Origin: Pipra filicauda | Lineage: Eukaryota > Chordata > Aves > Passeriformes > Pipridae | Direction of reading: 5' to 3' | DNA length: 64,000 nucleotides | Assembly (NCBI RefSeq): GCF_003945595.2 | Contig: NW_024104526.1 | Coordinates: 310,001-374,000, forward strand | Part shown: in pieces, positions 1-14,000 of the stretch | Position numbering within the stretch: the first letter of the stretch is position 1 | Layout: each line of letters starts with the position of its first letter | Made by a program: the position numbers and the translations under genes | Notes under the pieces: model-generated | Database searches by the model: none | Seen by the model: only the letters and a program-made list of their open reading frames with translations | Told to the model about the DNA's origin: nothing

Positions 1-851
1 TTACAAATACATTAAAATCTTTGGCTGTTTTAAGTCTTGCCTTGGTGTGCAATGAAATATAAGTAATGACTCCATAAGAAGCATTCCATTTCCATGCTTC
101 AGCTGCCTGACTGGGCTTCCAGTCTTTTGCCTTCAAAACATCCCGTCAAAATTAACTTTCTTATCCCATATTAATCTACATTTGTTACAGACAAAGTTAG
201 GGGAATTTCTGATTATAAACAATATTGAACTGTTGACCTACAAAGAATTACTTTGTGAACTTGTCTCTCTACTTCAAGTATGTTATAAAACCAACATAAC
301 TTCGGACTCTCAGGTAGAAAGGACATAAACCCACAGGATATCAAGCTGCATTAATTGTTCTCCATATATTAATTGTTCTCCAACTTTATGCCCAAGCTGG
401 GTTGATTTTTAACAGTGGCCCTAAACTTGTGATAAAATTTTTAAGTACATGTAAAAAATGTAAAAGACTGAGCACAGGCACAACTTAGATTTTAAAAAGT
501 TCAACCACCTCCAAAGACACAACCGAAGTGAAATGTACTGGGAGGCACAATTTTCAGTATATAGGGGCAAATTAAGGCATTACAGCTGTAAATTTAGTTT
601 CTTTCTATAATAAATAAACCACATGGATTCTGGCTAAATTGGATCATGACACTATGAGGCATTTTTGGCAGCATTCTGGGAGAAAGCTGCTCACCTTCCT
701 TTCTGTCTACAGCACACATTAACTCAACAAGAGACTGAGAGGAACCCTATTAAATAAACCCTTAGTGGGTTCAGCTCTTCAGCAGCTGGACACCAAAGGA
801 AACTGAGGAAGGAAAAAACCAACATAACCACTGTGTTGATTTTTTTCCAAG
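1..851 (+). other. DHX32: DHX32 intron (5' part outside window)
   Basis: This stretch precedes the first visible DHX32 acceptor (polypyrimidine run then AG at 850-851). I looked for the preceding coding exon, which in the human protein ends with a 'VEEVLTIAAMVT'-like segment, and did not find it, so it lies left of the window. The sequence is AT-rich and unique-looking; no repeat family was recognised. Confidence 0.7.
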
Positions 852-3800
852 CTCCTAATTGCTTCTTACACGCTCCTCCTGGGACAGAGGAGATCGCCCT
901 GACCTGCTGGAGAAGGTTCTCCCACCCTGCAGGAGATCACTTTACTCTTATCAACATCTTCAATGCCTTCAAGGAAGTCAGTGCTAGCTCTACAAACCAA
1001 GGTGAGTGTGCCCATACCAAAAGGAAGCACATTGGGACCATTTGGAAAAGACAAACCAAAAATCTGATCAGCTGTTGTCATAAACCCTTCCTGAATGATT
1101 CCTTCCAGAACTGCTGATTTGCAGGGAGAAACCTATGAGAGTGGCTATTGCTAACGAATATTAGTTTATTAACTAATTGAAAATAACCTAGGACAGCAGC
1201 CCCCATCCAACATGGATATGCAAGCACTGTTCCAGTAGTCATTTAAAGTGACACTGATGGTTCCCTCTGTAAAAGCCCAAATCCAGGTTTAAGATGTGAA
1301 AGGACATAAACACAGCTCAGGAGGCCCTCGATTCCCTCAGCAGCCCAACAATTCTGATGGTTTTTTTGATAGCTGTCAACTCAAAGAAAAGCTAAGGGAA
1401 AAATGGAAAGTAGTAAAGGTCACATTAGGAAACCAACTAAAAGCCAGGGGACTGCACAGCAGCAGCAGCTCTTCACAGCATTTTCCTGTGCTCAAACATC
1501 TTGCTCTGGGTCATTAAACCCGAGTCCAGTGCTTAGACCATGGAGGGATAAATCTGCACACTCTAAGTAAAACCCTCAGACAGGAAAGAAGGATTATTTT
1601 CCATTCAGTCATGCTGGATGCTGAAGGGAAGTCCAGGAGAACCAGTCCTTTTCCAGAATGCAGGGCCATCACCAGCACTACAGATGTGATTTCAGCTCCA
1701 TATCCTGGCCTGAACCCAGAAGGCCTGAAAAACAGAGCTGCTACTCATTCTCTTGAAAGCTGTCACTTTTAACAGACCAAATGAGGGATTTTATTCAGAA
1801 AGAAACAGTTAAAGTTCTATAAAACTAAGTGAGGATATCAGGAACTGCCCACTGACTTCACAAGGAACATCAATGAGCCCAAGACATCTGTGTGGCTCAT
1901 TACCAGAACTGCAGACAGTCCAGACACAGCTACTCCCTCCAAAATGGTTTTAATTTCTCGCTCTACTCAGAGAGCATTTCAGAGCAGGATCTCTGTGGAT
2001 TGTACCTATCAACAAGACTTTGCTTTGAGCCAAAATACTGGTTTTTTTTCCTCCCCAGAGTCCAGCACTGAGAAGTGGTGTCGGGATTATTTCCTGAGCT
2101 GTCCTGCTCTGAGGATGGCAGGAATCATCAGAGCCGAGCTGGTGGAGATTATGAAGCGCATTGAACTCCCCATTTCACAACCAGACTTTGGATCAAAAGA
2201 AAATGCACTAAACGTTAAGAAAGCTCTCTTATCTGGTTACTTCATGCACGTAAGGAAAAATACCGTGGTTTGATCTTGCTGCATTGTTAAATCATACAGA
2301 ATGCTTTCAGAGAATTTAAGTTGGTGAAACCTCTTGGTCACCAAAAAGAATAAAAGTCATTTTTTCCATGGTGTATCAAACACTTCCACCCATTCCAACC
2401 TTTTCTCTGGAGTTCAGCCATCACAGAATAAGAAAAAAGCAATAAGAAAACTGTCATTATGACTTTCACTTAAAGAACTCTTTTACCCCAAAAAACTCTT
2501 CTACCTTGTAACATTCTCTTAAACATTATTTCCTTTTTGAAGGTGAAAATACCCTGGAAATAGAGAAATGACTTGAATATATTTAGGTGCACATAATACA
2601 CAGCTTACTTCATCTCAGCCTAGTAAGATACTCTGATTGTAATTGTAAACATAAACAAGATTAATTTATTCCCACTGGAACACGTTTTCCTTCACATCAC
2701 TGTGCTTCATCTCAGCACAAGAATGACCCCTCCAAACTACACTATTTCAAGTGTCCTGCCACACATTGTATTTCAAAGTCCATGAAGAGTATATATCTTA
2801 AAGAATATATGTTTATGTTTTCACACAGACCCTTCAAAGCCAAGTTCAGACACTTATGTACTCACCTGCCCTCCTCTGTTGCAGAGTTTCCTTTCAATTA
2901 TACAGATGAACATTTTCTTTAAGCCTCATTTCATGGCATCCAGTCCCCACCTTTCCCACACAAATTTGGGAAGAGGTTTAGCCTCTCCAGTTGAAAGTGT
3001 CTGAAGGCAAGTTTAATTTCTGATTTTAATATATTAGGCAAACACTGATCAATTGAGCAGTGGATGACTCCCTGCATTCTTTTTTTTTAGATTGCTCGTG
3101 ATGTGGATGGCTCAGGGAACTACCTGATGTTGACACACAGACAAGTGGCCCAGCTCCATCCTTTCTCATCCTATTACAACACCAGAAGGATTCCTGAGTG
3201 GGTTTTATTCCACGAGTTCAGTCTCTCAGAAGACAATTCCATCCGAGTCGTCTCTGAAATATCACCCGATCTGTAAGTTAACAATGATGAAACTGCTTCT
3301 TCCCTCCTGCCTCTACCACAGCATCATCACTTTGTGGGGATAAAAACCAATAAACCAGTAAAAGAGGCATAAGAGAAAAGGATAATCTCCATACCTAGTC
3401 AAGCAAGAGGAGATGGCATCACTGTAAGATGAAGAAATTGTTGCTTTTCACACTTTTTATATTCACTGGTGAATATATGTGGGATAAATTTTATTTCTTT
3501 GTTGCCAGAATTGTTCTGTCACTGTGTGTAGCTTTGCTTGATGGCTCCATTTTCCTTCAAAACACTCACTGCATTAAGGCTCAGAGCTACTAGAAAAGGG
3601 AAAATGTGTGATCTCAGCCCTTACCATTATTTTTGGGCAAAACAAAACATGATTTAAGTCAGCCTTCTGCATTTCCCAGCATGTGCTGATCTGTTCAGGT
3701 ACTGAACTAAGTCTCAATAACTGCCACTGTAACTGTCATCAATTGAAAAAAATACCTTATAAGTTGCAAAAGCTTCTCACAAAGTAAAATATACAGAAAT

Positions 3801-4563
3801 AAAATTCAAAGAGTTAACCAACCAGTGTACTCACAGACTAATCCAGCTGGAAATGTCTTTGTTCCCTGAAAACCTATTTTCCAGCAAATCTTTTTTTCAA
3901 CATGTTTTCTGTACCCAGCCAGCTGAATCATCCTGTATCAACTCTCTACAGATTCAAGAGGCTACAGTCTTCCTGCTGCAAAAATCTCTTTACACCAAGA
4001 ATATACATTTCCCTGTCCCATCTTTTCTATTTCCCATTTTTATAGGAGAGCCTTTTTCATAATGTTATTGAACCAGTATGTTCCAAACCAGGAAAATGAC
4101 TATTTAATGCCATCTGCACCACTGAGAACTGAACAACAATCACCTCAAGTGAGGACTGAGTATATTAAATGCAAGTCTAATGAAAGCACAAAATACCACT
4201 ACATCTTTCAGAGAATTTTGGTTTCTCACAGACAGGTTGGATTTTGGGTTGAAATACCAACTTTGCAGCTTTTATGCATCACCTTTTGCGTATGAGTGGA
4301 AATAGTTATTCAAATATTTCAGAATTCAATTTTAATTGAATTATGTTTTGTCTCATTTCCTCTCCAGGTTCGCTGAGCTGGTACCTCAGTATTATTTCAG
4401 CAATCTTCCTCCTAGTGAAAGCAAGGATATTCTGCAGGAAGTGATCAATCACTTGTCACCTGTTTCAACCTCAAAGGAAGAACAGAAAACTACCAATGAC
4501 AACCAAGAAAACGAGGAATTTCCCACCGAGGCTCCCACTGAACAGAGATGTGCCATTCAGTGA
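852..4563 (+). CDS. DHX32: DHX32, C-terminal part (four last coding exons)
   Basis: DHX32 is a divergent DEAH-box RNA helicase-like protein. Visible coding exons are 852-1001, 2059-2249, 3091-3272 and 4368-4563, each with AG/GT borders and matching phases, giving 239 residues plus stop; the first codon is completed by one base from the previous exon. Recognisable segments are 'APNCFLHAPPGTEEIALTCW', 'EKWCRDYFLSCPALRMAGII', 'GYFMHIARDVDGSGNYLMLT' and 'LVPQYYFSNLPPSESKDILQ', all close to human DHX32. This is the end of the helicase-associated region and the OB-fold-like C-terminal domain; the RecA-like helicase domains are outside the window. The protein ends '...TEQRCAIQ', like the human C-terminus. 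The gene converges on BCCIP, as in mammals. Nothing suggests a pseudogene. Confidence 0.95.
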
Positions 4564-4598
4564 TTTCAGACTGAACTATGACATAGTGGACAACTACA

Positions 4599-4604
4599 AA
4601 TAAA
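4599..4604 (+). terminator. DHX32: DHX32 polyadenylation signal
   Basis: A canonical AATAAA hexamer starts 35 bases after the DHX32 stop. It is the first on the sense strand and implies a very short 3' UTR. A longer alternative 3' end running into BCCIP cannot be excluded. Confidence 0.6.
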
Positions 4605-4812
4605 AGCAATATATGCAAAGTACATCACCACCTTAACACATGTAATTATTTCAAACTTTTGACAGAAATGTATTTGACAGAAGAAACGCAAAGAAAAAGC
4701 ACTTTTCTCAACAAAAGGAGTTGCATCCATTATTTCATAACAAAAACACATGACTTAATTTTGGTTAAAAATACACTGAGCAGATCTTCAAGTTTTCTTT
4801 TGACACTGGGAT

Positions 4813-4818
4813 TTTATT
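4813..4818 (-). terminator. BCCIP: BCCIP polyadenylation signal
   Basis: TTTATT on the plus strand reads AATAAA on the BCCIP sense strand, about 195 bases after the BCCIP stop codon. With the DHX32 signal at 4599 it leaves about 210 bases between the two convergent 3' ends. Confidence 0.6.
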
Positions 4819-5012
4819 GACTGCTTGATGATGATACCAAAGTAAAATCGGATGAAATATTTTAAAAATATTAATTTGATGGCTGTTTTTAGGAGCACAG
4901 AGGAGGCATTTGAGTGGAACAAAACTGTTACCACCAAGTCTCGTGTGAAAATATTGCCAAGTCAGAGTTCTGCAAGGGCTGCCTTACAAAAACCTGGTGT
5001 TTGCAGGGGAGT

Positions 5013-8000
5013 TCAGAGTGAGAGGTAGTCTTTGAGTTTCTCCATAATGGCACTCATTCCATCAGCTGGAACTATCATAACAGTCCTCAAAGGCTTCATG
5101 GGTACATCATCAAAGGACCATCTGCCACCCAAGCAGGTGTCGCTTTCCTCTTGCACACAGTAGTTGAACTTCAGGAGGGCTTTCTGAAGGACACAAATAA
5201 AAGCACTCAGGTTAAAATTCTTCATTAGCATGAAGACAATACATCACCTAAACAAAGCAAAAATAATGAACCTATTATGCCATGCTTATTAAAAAGTTTT
5301 CTCCCATCTCAAAAGGTCCACCCAAAAAAATTCCGCTATTAAGAGTTTTAAACTGTCTGCTTTTCACAGGATTTATATGATTCATATTAAATTCTAAAAT
5401 GACTGCTATCATTACAGTTTAGGATCAGAAAAATTACCTAAGACAGAGGGGGGGAAAAAAAAAATCAATGTCCCCTTTATACTCTTACTGTGCCTTATTT
5501 TAGGTCGTTTTAAGGCAGCACCTCATTCCATACAATCACATGAAGAAAGGCCAATCCTTAGAAGCTATTGTGCAACTAACAGGGATCTTGGACAGGAAAA
5601 TCAGGCTCTTAATAGACCTTCAACCCTGGAACAAGAGCAAACCACCGTGTAATTCTGAGAATTAGCCAAAACCCAGATAAAAGGGACAGCAGGAGAATGC
5701 AGGTGGAACTGAGCCTGCACTAAAGATGATGGATTGGTGTGGACAACATCTGGAAGGCCTGAGGCTGTGAGAAGGCTCTGCTCCCTTCATAGCCTACTCT
5801 TAAAACTGCTCAGAGTGCTAAAAATTAACATATCTGCAAGGATATGAGGAACAGTAATTCCCCTCTTTCACACTGCCAGTAGAAATCAATATTAAGGGCA
5901 TGGGCACCAATATGAATCCTGAAGAGAGTTTCAAAAAGCTCTTGGAAAGGCTGGAGCCACTGGAAGACATATATGTGCTTCTCCAAATAGGCAGGTGTTT
6001 ATAATGTGTATTATTTCTTTTCAGGGATATATATATACTGCATACAAAGTCCCTTTTTATTAGCTTTCCTAGACAAAATACCTGATGGATAAGGAATATG
6101 TATCTAAGAAATGTTTCTAGTTTTCCCACAAGTCAGATTAAGGAGTATGAGCTGAACCATTTAGTAGAAAAACTTCCCTAACCACTTCCCTTTGCAGGGA
6201 AAGTTAAAATCCAGTCTCCTTTTAGGTTTGCTTCCCACTAACAGTATCTCAAGGCTGTAAATTTAATTTCTGAAGAACCACCACGTTAAATGAGGGGCTT
6301 TGCTCAAGAACAATATGAGCAATGGAAGCCCTAAATCTTTAATCAATTCCAAGTCTGGTTATAATAGATTTCCTGGTTATAATTTTAAGGAACAGAATAA
6401 AGCCCAGGGAACTGCCAAGTGGAAAAAGGCTTCTCTCTGTTTTATATGGCTGCAAGTGTCTGCCTCATCACATTTAATACTATTTTATGGCAATCTAATT
6501 AACCTTCTGTGTGATCAGGGAGGATATATACTCCAACACTAATTTAACATACACGCATTCTTAAATGCAGAGACCCTACTTCATCTAACACCCTCCATAA
6601 TGTTTAAAATGAATTTTTTTTTTTTAAGACTGTTAAAAAAAGAAAAGCACTTTCAGTTTGAGTCCACCCACTTGAGCCAAAAATGACTGCAATTTACTTG
6701 AAAGCACACAATTAATTAGCCTTTAGAATGCCAGCCAAAATAACAAAGCAGAGAGGAACACAGAACAGCCCTTCTGGAATGTGACACCCAGGGACACACG
6801 AGCATCACAGGCTGCTCCCTGTCAACTTCTCAACAACACAGAGAGCTCAGGTTCAGCTGCTGTGGCAGGAACACAGAAAGAAAATCCCCAACTTGTTACT
6901 GCACTGAGGTAGCAATATTTCCTGTGGCTAAGAATGAATTCCCCCACTTACATGTTCCTTCTTCCCAAGAAATAAAATTACAGCCCTACCACAGCCTCTC
7001 ACTGAGAGTCATGAATGATCACACACAGCAACCCTGGCCATTAACCACACAGTGCATGTGCAAGGACTTCATCCTGTAGGCACTGCCAGAAATGAAAAAT
7101 AATGGTCCCTTGACAAAGCAATAATATTGTAGAATAGGATTTTTAAAGCTTGGGAAAAAAAACACCACACGATAAAAAATTCCTTGCATTTCAAAGCACG
7201 TTTTTAATTTAATTTCCTGCATCTTCCCCTCACCTGATCTGGCTTGGGACCAGAACTGTGTAGACAGATTGCCTTAGGAGATAGGAAGTAATATTTTCAT
7301 CTCAGTATTTTTAGCACTTTTTATTAATATACTTGCCCTGAGTAGAAGAGACAGAAAAGGGAAATGAGAGCTACTTGTTTGGATCTTCAGAAGTTTTTTA
7401 TTCTGAGCATTTTTTGAAAGTAACAGAAGGTGACCAAAAGGAAACACAAATCAGTGCACAAAAATAGCTTAATTGCTCATCTCTCAACACTACTCTAAAA
7501 AACCCTGGATTTAATTTAAAAGGAGTTATGATCATATCCTGTTAAAAGCTCCTCTTAAATTTAAGGTAAAACACCTTTTTCGGTGATCCATAAAGAAAAA
7601 TTAACATCTTAAATTAAAAGTATCACGTGTTACCTCATGAAAGAATTCTTCCTCTGCATTTGCAAACATTAATTCCTCCTTTTGCTGATTTCTCCCTTCC
7701 CTCCTCTTAGAATTACTCTTTGTGGCTTCTGTGAAGGTTTTGCTGATAAGAAGATAATAGTGACACTTCCCACAAGGTCTGTTTGTTCTCTGTGCCTCAG
7801 TCAGCTCTTTCCTAAAGATAAATAAATATTTACACATTTTTAAAACATGTTTACATACACAATTTAAATCCTAAACAAGTATATAATAAACCTTATATTG
7901 CACTAGTGTAGAAAGGATATTCATATTGCAGCCTATTATTTTATGAATGCCTCAGAAAATAAATTTTGCATGTTTATTCCTAGTACAGAAATACACTATT

Positions 8001-11000
8001 TGCACTTTAAAACAATAAAAGTACTGATGTTTTTCCACACTTCACAAGATAACCTTTTCTTCCCAGAATCTTGTTCATGGTAGACAGTCTGTGAAGTGAT
8101 TCTAAGTGCAACTCTCCTTAAAAATACATCACATTATCACTTCCATGAGGAATTATACCTGAAAACACTGAAAATAACTCTTGCCCAACCTTATGTTAAA
8201 TATGTTGTCACTGAAACACTCCAAAACCTTTAGGAGAAAGAGGCTGAAATCTGAATTTCAGCTGTCACAAGTGCTGTATTTGCGGTGACTTCAAAGTTAA
8301 GCCTTCAAGCACCTCATTTTTTTCCTCTAAAAACCTTCCTGACCAACCCTATCTTACACATCCAAGTTAAAATTCCTTAAAGGTCTCCTTAATTGCTTAA
8401 ATCAGCTTGTCTCTCAATCCAAATGCTGCATTCCAGAGCCAGGCACTAACACATGAGAAGAAACATCCAAGTTGCTCCTAATCAGCACCCTATAAAAAGT
8501 TCTCATTTTTAAATTTCCCCAGATCAATATGAAAATAATCTGCAATACAAACTAAACACAGCTAAATATAAGCTACACACAGCTATTTCTGTAGTAGAAA
8601 CGCACATATTCTTAAATTATACCCTCTTTTTTGTGTTTTGTTTATATTTTTAAAAATTTTTTATATTTTAAAGTACAAAGAGTTTCCCAAGCCTAAAGAT
8701 ATAAAGAAAATTTAAAAATTAACTGAAGACCTTACATGAGATTAAAACAATTTTTTCTGTTCCTGCCTTACTTACACCTGTAGTACCACCTGCCTTAACA
8801 TAGCTCCACATAAGTAAGATTTCTGAAAAAAATATGAAGTACTATTATTCAACATTGTGTCAGGAAAAAAAACCCAACAAACTTACTGGAGCTGCTGGTG
8901 CATGGGCAGAGCAATCTGGGGTGGAACATTGATGAATCTTTCACTGAGTATGAGGCCCACAGGCTTTGTACAGTCACTCAGGAGTTTACTCAGCTGTTCC
9001 ACTACGTGTTGGTCACAGCTCTTCTCGCAGCGACTCAGAACCAGCTCTTTGATTTGCTCAGCACACTGTGTACCCTGCAATCAAAAGGTGTATTTTCTTT
9101 ACCTTGCAGAAGGACTATTTACACAAGAAAACCTTGAATGTCACCTTCAAGGGGACTTCCTGCAGGCCTGGTGGCAATTTCCTCGAGCAGCCTCCGAAGC
9201 ACTAAACAATTCCTCTGAAATCGTTCAGCAGCCCTGAAGCTGAGGGCAAACAAAGGTTGGCAGCTGGTGGGAACACAGAGCACTCCACAGCAAACCTCCA
9301 AACTGAGGAGGATCAAAGTGGAGAAACACAAGTGACTGACAGCTCAGCCACCCTGGAATTACTGGATTTAGTTTTCACTCTTTGACCTTCAGCAAGTTAC
9401 TACAACCAAAAAAAAAAAAAAATCTAAGTCACGTGTGACTTTTATGACCCCACGCTGGAATTCAAAATCCTGATCCAGCTGTCCAGGCTTGTCACACAGG
9501 GCAGAAAGCAGGATGCAGCCTCATTTATCACTAACTAGATGTTAATGAAGAATACCAACCTTCCTTTCTGTTAAGTTCAGGCAGCTTATAAAACCAAAGA
9601 CCTCATCATCGTCATCATCATCATCATCATCACTACTGTCCTCCTGGACTTCTGCTTGCTGTTGAAAGAATGAAAAAGCAACAACTCAGACTGACATTCT
9701 ATTTCCACTCTGCAGCAAAAGCTGTTTGTCTTCCCAGGAGATGCTCAGCAGATGACAACCATCCAGGTGATCTGTACAAACATAAACTGCAAATTCTGGT
9801 GCTGCTTCACTGAACATCTTGCTGTACTCAGAGTCAGCTTTATATAAAGCCAGGTCATGCATCTTCTGCAGCAGGGGCTTTTGAAAGGCACTAAAGTTTG
9901 ATAGCTCACATTTAATAAGCAGCATCTCGGTCCAAGGCACAGCAATATCTTAAGGAAAAGCAATTTTCTGCAGTTTCTAAAGTAGGGGAAGTAAACCTGC
10001 AGTGTCTTAAAAACCACAGAGCAATAAAGCCTTGATAGGGAGTGGGACAAAGAGCTCAACAAAACTCCACAATAAAAAAAATCTGGGGAAAGAATTGGGG
10101 ATCATGCAGCTGGAACAGAAGGATCATATTAAACCTGGACAGAAAAACTGCTGGCACGGGACAAAAAGTGGATGTATAGCAATGGTTTAACAGCACAGCT
10201 GTGCCATGGGGGCAGCTTGTTTGGGTTTGAAAGCAATGTGGCCATGATACCTCGAGCACCACACAATATTAAGTAGCTTCCTGAGCCAGCAGAACTTGTT
10301 CAGCAATCATCCCCAGATCCTTTTCTATGCCCAAAGAACTCTGCACAAAAAAAATCTGCACACAGGGTATTTCTGATCTCTATCTTTGTACCTCCTGAGA
10401 ATGCAGGAAAGACCCAAGCTCTATCTCTTATGGAGATGAGAACAAACTTCTCCACAGCATTTTCAGCATTACTTCCCTACTACACCAAAATTCAGAAAGT
10501 GAAAAGACTTTCATATGTAAAAAGAAACGAATAATAAATCAAATTCATTCTTTGGTTGAAAGCAGGCATAGAAAATTTCAGCTCCCATAAAACAATTACT
10601 CTCAAAGCCAAAAAGCAAGATACAAATTAAAGCATCCCCTTCTGAAATACAGAAATTATGTCATTTCAACAACAATTATTGTACTGTACTTACAAACATA
10701 AATTCTATCTTACCTTGATAATACTTCCAATATGGTTCTGTTGTATTAATATATCAGTCAGCTCAGCAGTGTTAACAGGAGCTTTTAGAAACAACTGGAA
10801 GACAGGAAATAAGTATTAAGTTTTAGGCACTGATAATATATCATGGGCCACTTAGTAGAAAATAGTCAGTAATGTCTCTAAGTTGCCATGGAATATTCTG
10901 TTGCATTTTTAATTTCTATTTAGTGAGGTTTTTTATTTAACTTCCTTCAATATAATACTGTAAAGACCAAAAATCAGCTTCTTGAAGTACTTTCTCCTGG

Positions 11001-14000
11001 ACCCTCCACACACAAGGTTTCCTGGGCAGCAATTAACATTATGAAGACAGAAAGATGTAATGTGAAAGAATAATCCTATATTTCATTGGGTCAAGGTTTA
11101 GGAGACACATGTTCACATGCAGCTGTAACTATTTAATCTCCATGAGCTGAAGAACAGTAAAACTATAAATCAATACAGAGAATGTGAACTGATATCTCTG
11201 CTTCACTCTTTAGATATTATTTATCACAGTGGACATACCAACCAAGCTAATAAGTAGTCAAAGTACCTGTTGCAGTAACTTCTTTATCCCGTTGTAGTCA
11301 TTGTCTGATATGGAATGTGCTTCAAATTCAATATTCACTTCCTGTGAAGAAGTAAAACAGAGAATATCAAACACACTTGGCAAGAACCTGTATCAAAACA
11401 AATCTAAATTTGAGGACAAGTAATGGCAGATATCAGAAGTAAAACTTATTTCCATGTTTCAGCAACCTCGGCAATTGTTAGTTATCATTTCTTCTGTGAA
11501 AGAAGCAGAGCAGCTGTGGCTGCCCCATCCCTGGAAATGTTCAAGGCCAGGTTGGATGGGACTTGGAGCAACTTGGTCTAATGGAAGATGCCCCTGCCCA
11601 GGGCAGGGGGAACGAGATGAACTTTAAGGTCCATTCTAACCCAAACAATTTGGTGATTCTGATATTCTCCTATGGTCTAGTAAGACAGGAAGGTCTACAG
11701 AGGTAACTGAGACCACATGATTTACTTGAAAAGCTACCTGGACATACGGCATTCACTCCTGGCACCCAGGAACTTTCTGACTGCTCTAAAATTCAAAGAT
11801 CTCACTGAATGATTAAGCCACTAAATTCAGAACAAAACACAGTTCACACTTGTTCTGAATGCTGTGCAAATCACTGCTATAAAACTGATATGAACCAAGG
11901 GAGCACTGGATGTTTTAACACCAGTTTTGCTTCATGGCTTTTCCACTACCCAAAATAACACCCTGGTAGGACAGAGTTCACAAACCCTCCATATTTCATC
12001 TATTAAAAAAATAAGACAAATACAGACTCATCATATATTTTGGTGTGTCCTATCTTGCTGCTATGGGCTTCATCTCCTCCCTCCATGTTTATTCCAAAGC
12101 CAGAGCCTGCAAAGCAAGCTGTTAGGAGTTCAAGGGAAAGGCTAATATGGGAAAAGTAAAAATGCCCTTAAAGTATTACTTTACAAAGTTCTGCAGAGTT
12201 ATAAATGCTCAGTACATTTCTTTAATATTACAGTGCACACCTTGATGTCTTATACAAGAATTGAGGGAAACTCAACATATCTTTATGTCAAGACTTCCAA
12301 ACTGAAATAGATGTAAGAGTGATATATCATCCTCAAAAGCTGGGCTACTAAATTAAAATAAGTGTTATTCTGCAAATTTTATCAGTTTGAACTGAAAAGT
12401 AGTGCAGGACACAGAGAAACCATCCTCAAAACCCCTGCTACTGAAGACTCAAGAAACTTCATCCACAACTCAATAAAAACCACTGTCCTACCCACATTAT
12501 GCAGGGGTGTTATGTACTTTTAAGAAAAAGGAGGAAAAAGAAAGGATTATTGTCATTAGCTTTAATTTTTAGTGTTGAAACAGTAGTGAAGTATCTTTTA
12601 CCAGCTTACAAACACTGAACAGGACACACAGTACCAGCAGTGCCAGTCCAGAACTTTCAACATATGTTAGGTTAAACCAGGGCAGTGCCCATTCAACGTG
12701 GCACACGTTTCTAGCAAATGGGAAATGTGCTTTTCCATCATGTTACTACAACTGATAACACAATTAAACCTACACTTCTTATCAGGACATATTTTTTAAA
12801 AAAGACAGGGTTTGTGCTTTTTTTATCTGCTAACTTAAGTAGGGCCTCATCTAAGAAAAAGTGAAATCCTAGCGAACACAATCACTGCAGCAAAATAATT
12901 TAAAATGTACCAACTTAGAATCCACAGATACTTCTGTTCTTGGCCTTTTTAAGCCCTGTGAAAATAACAGGTTGCCTTATCTGAAGATTTTAGCAAGAGT
13001 TCAAAGTCAGTGCACAGAAACACAGAATCATTTAGGTTGGTAAAGCCCTCTAAGACCATCGAGTCCAACCATTCCCCCAGCACTGCCAAGGCCACCCCTA
13101 ATCCGCATCCCCAAGTGCCACATCCTCATGGATTCTAAATCCCTCCAGGGATGGGGACTCCACCACTGCCCTGGGCAGCTGTGCCAGGGCTGGACAGCTG
13201 TTTTGATGGATAAGTTTTTCCTAATATGCAATCAAAACCTCCCCTGGCACAACTTGAGGCTGTTTCCCCTTGTCCTGTCATTTGTTACCCGGGAGAAGAA
13301 ACCGGCCCCCACCTGGCTACAACCTTTCAGGTAGTTTGTAGCCACCCCAGTTCCCATTATTCTTGCAATACTCCAGGTACAACAGGTGTAATAAGGCCAA
13401 AAAGAGAGACCAAACATTTTAATGCTTCAAGATGCTAAACTAAGCATTTTCAAAGAAACACCTGGAATTAAAGCTGTAGGCTCTTGTGAGACTAAATACT
13501 GGTACAACACTCTGGAAAAGGGCCTGGTGACAGAATAAGGGGAAAGACTTTAAGCTGAAGGGGGGTAGCTTTAGGTGGGATATTGGGAAGAAATTCTTCT
13601 CTGTGAGGGTGGTGAGGCCCTGGCACAGGTTGCCCAAAGAAGCTGTGGCTGCTCCATCCCTGGAAGTGTCCAAGGCCAGGTTGGATGGGGCTTGGAGCAA
13701 CCTGGGCTAGTGGAAGGTGTCCCTGCCCATGGCAGGGGGTGGAATAAGATGATCTTTAAGATCCCTTCCAACCCAAACCATTCTAGGATTCTCTGAAAAA
13801 AGGAAATCAGGGCAAATCCTCTGTGCTGAGATCACTATTGTCAAGCAGCTCCAGCCCCACACCTGAGCAGACACGGACACCCCACGGGCTGGGTCTGTAC
13901 AACTGAGGCCTTGGGAACACCAACGTTTGAGAAAGAGTTAAAGAACTGAAGACTTTCAACAACAACAAACCGAACACGCTTTATATCACCATTATCTACA

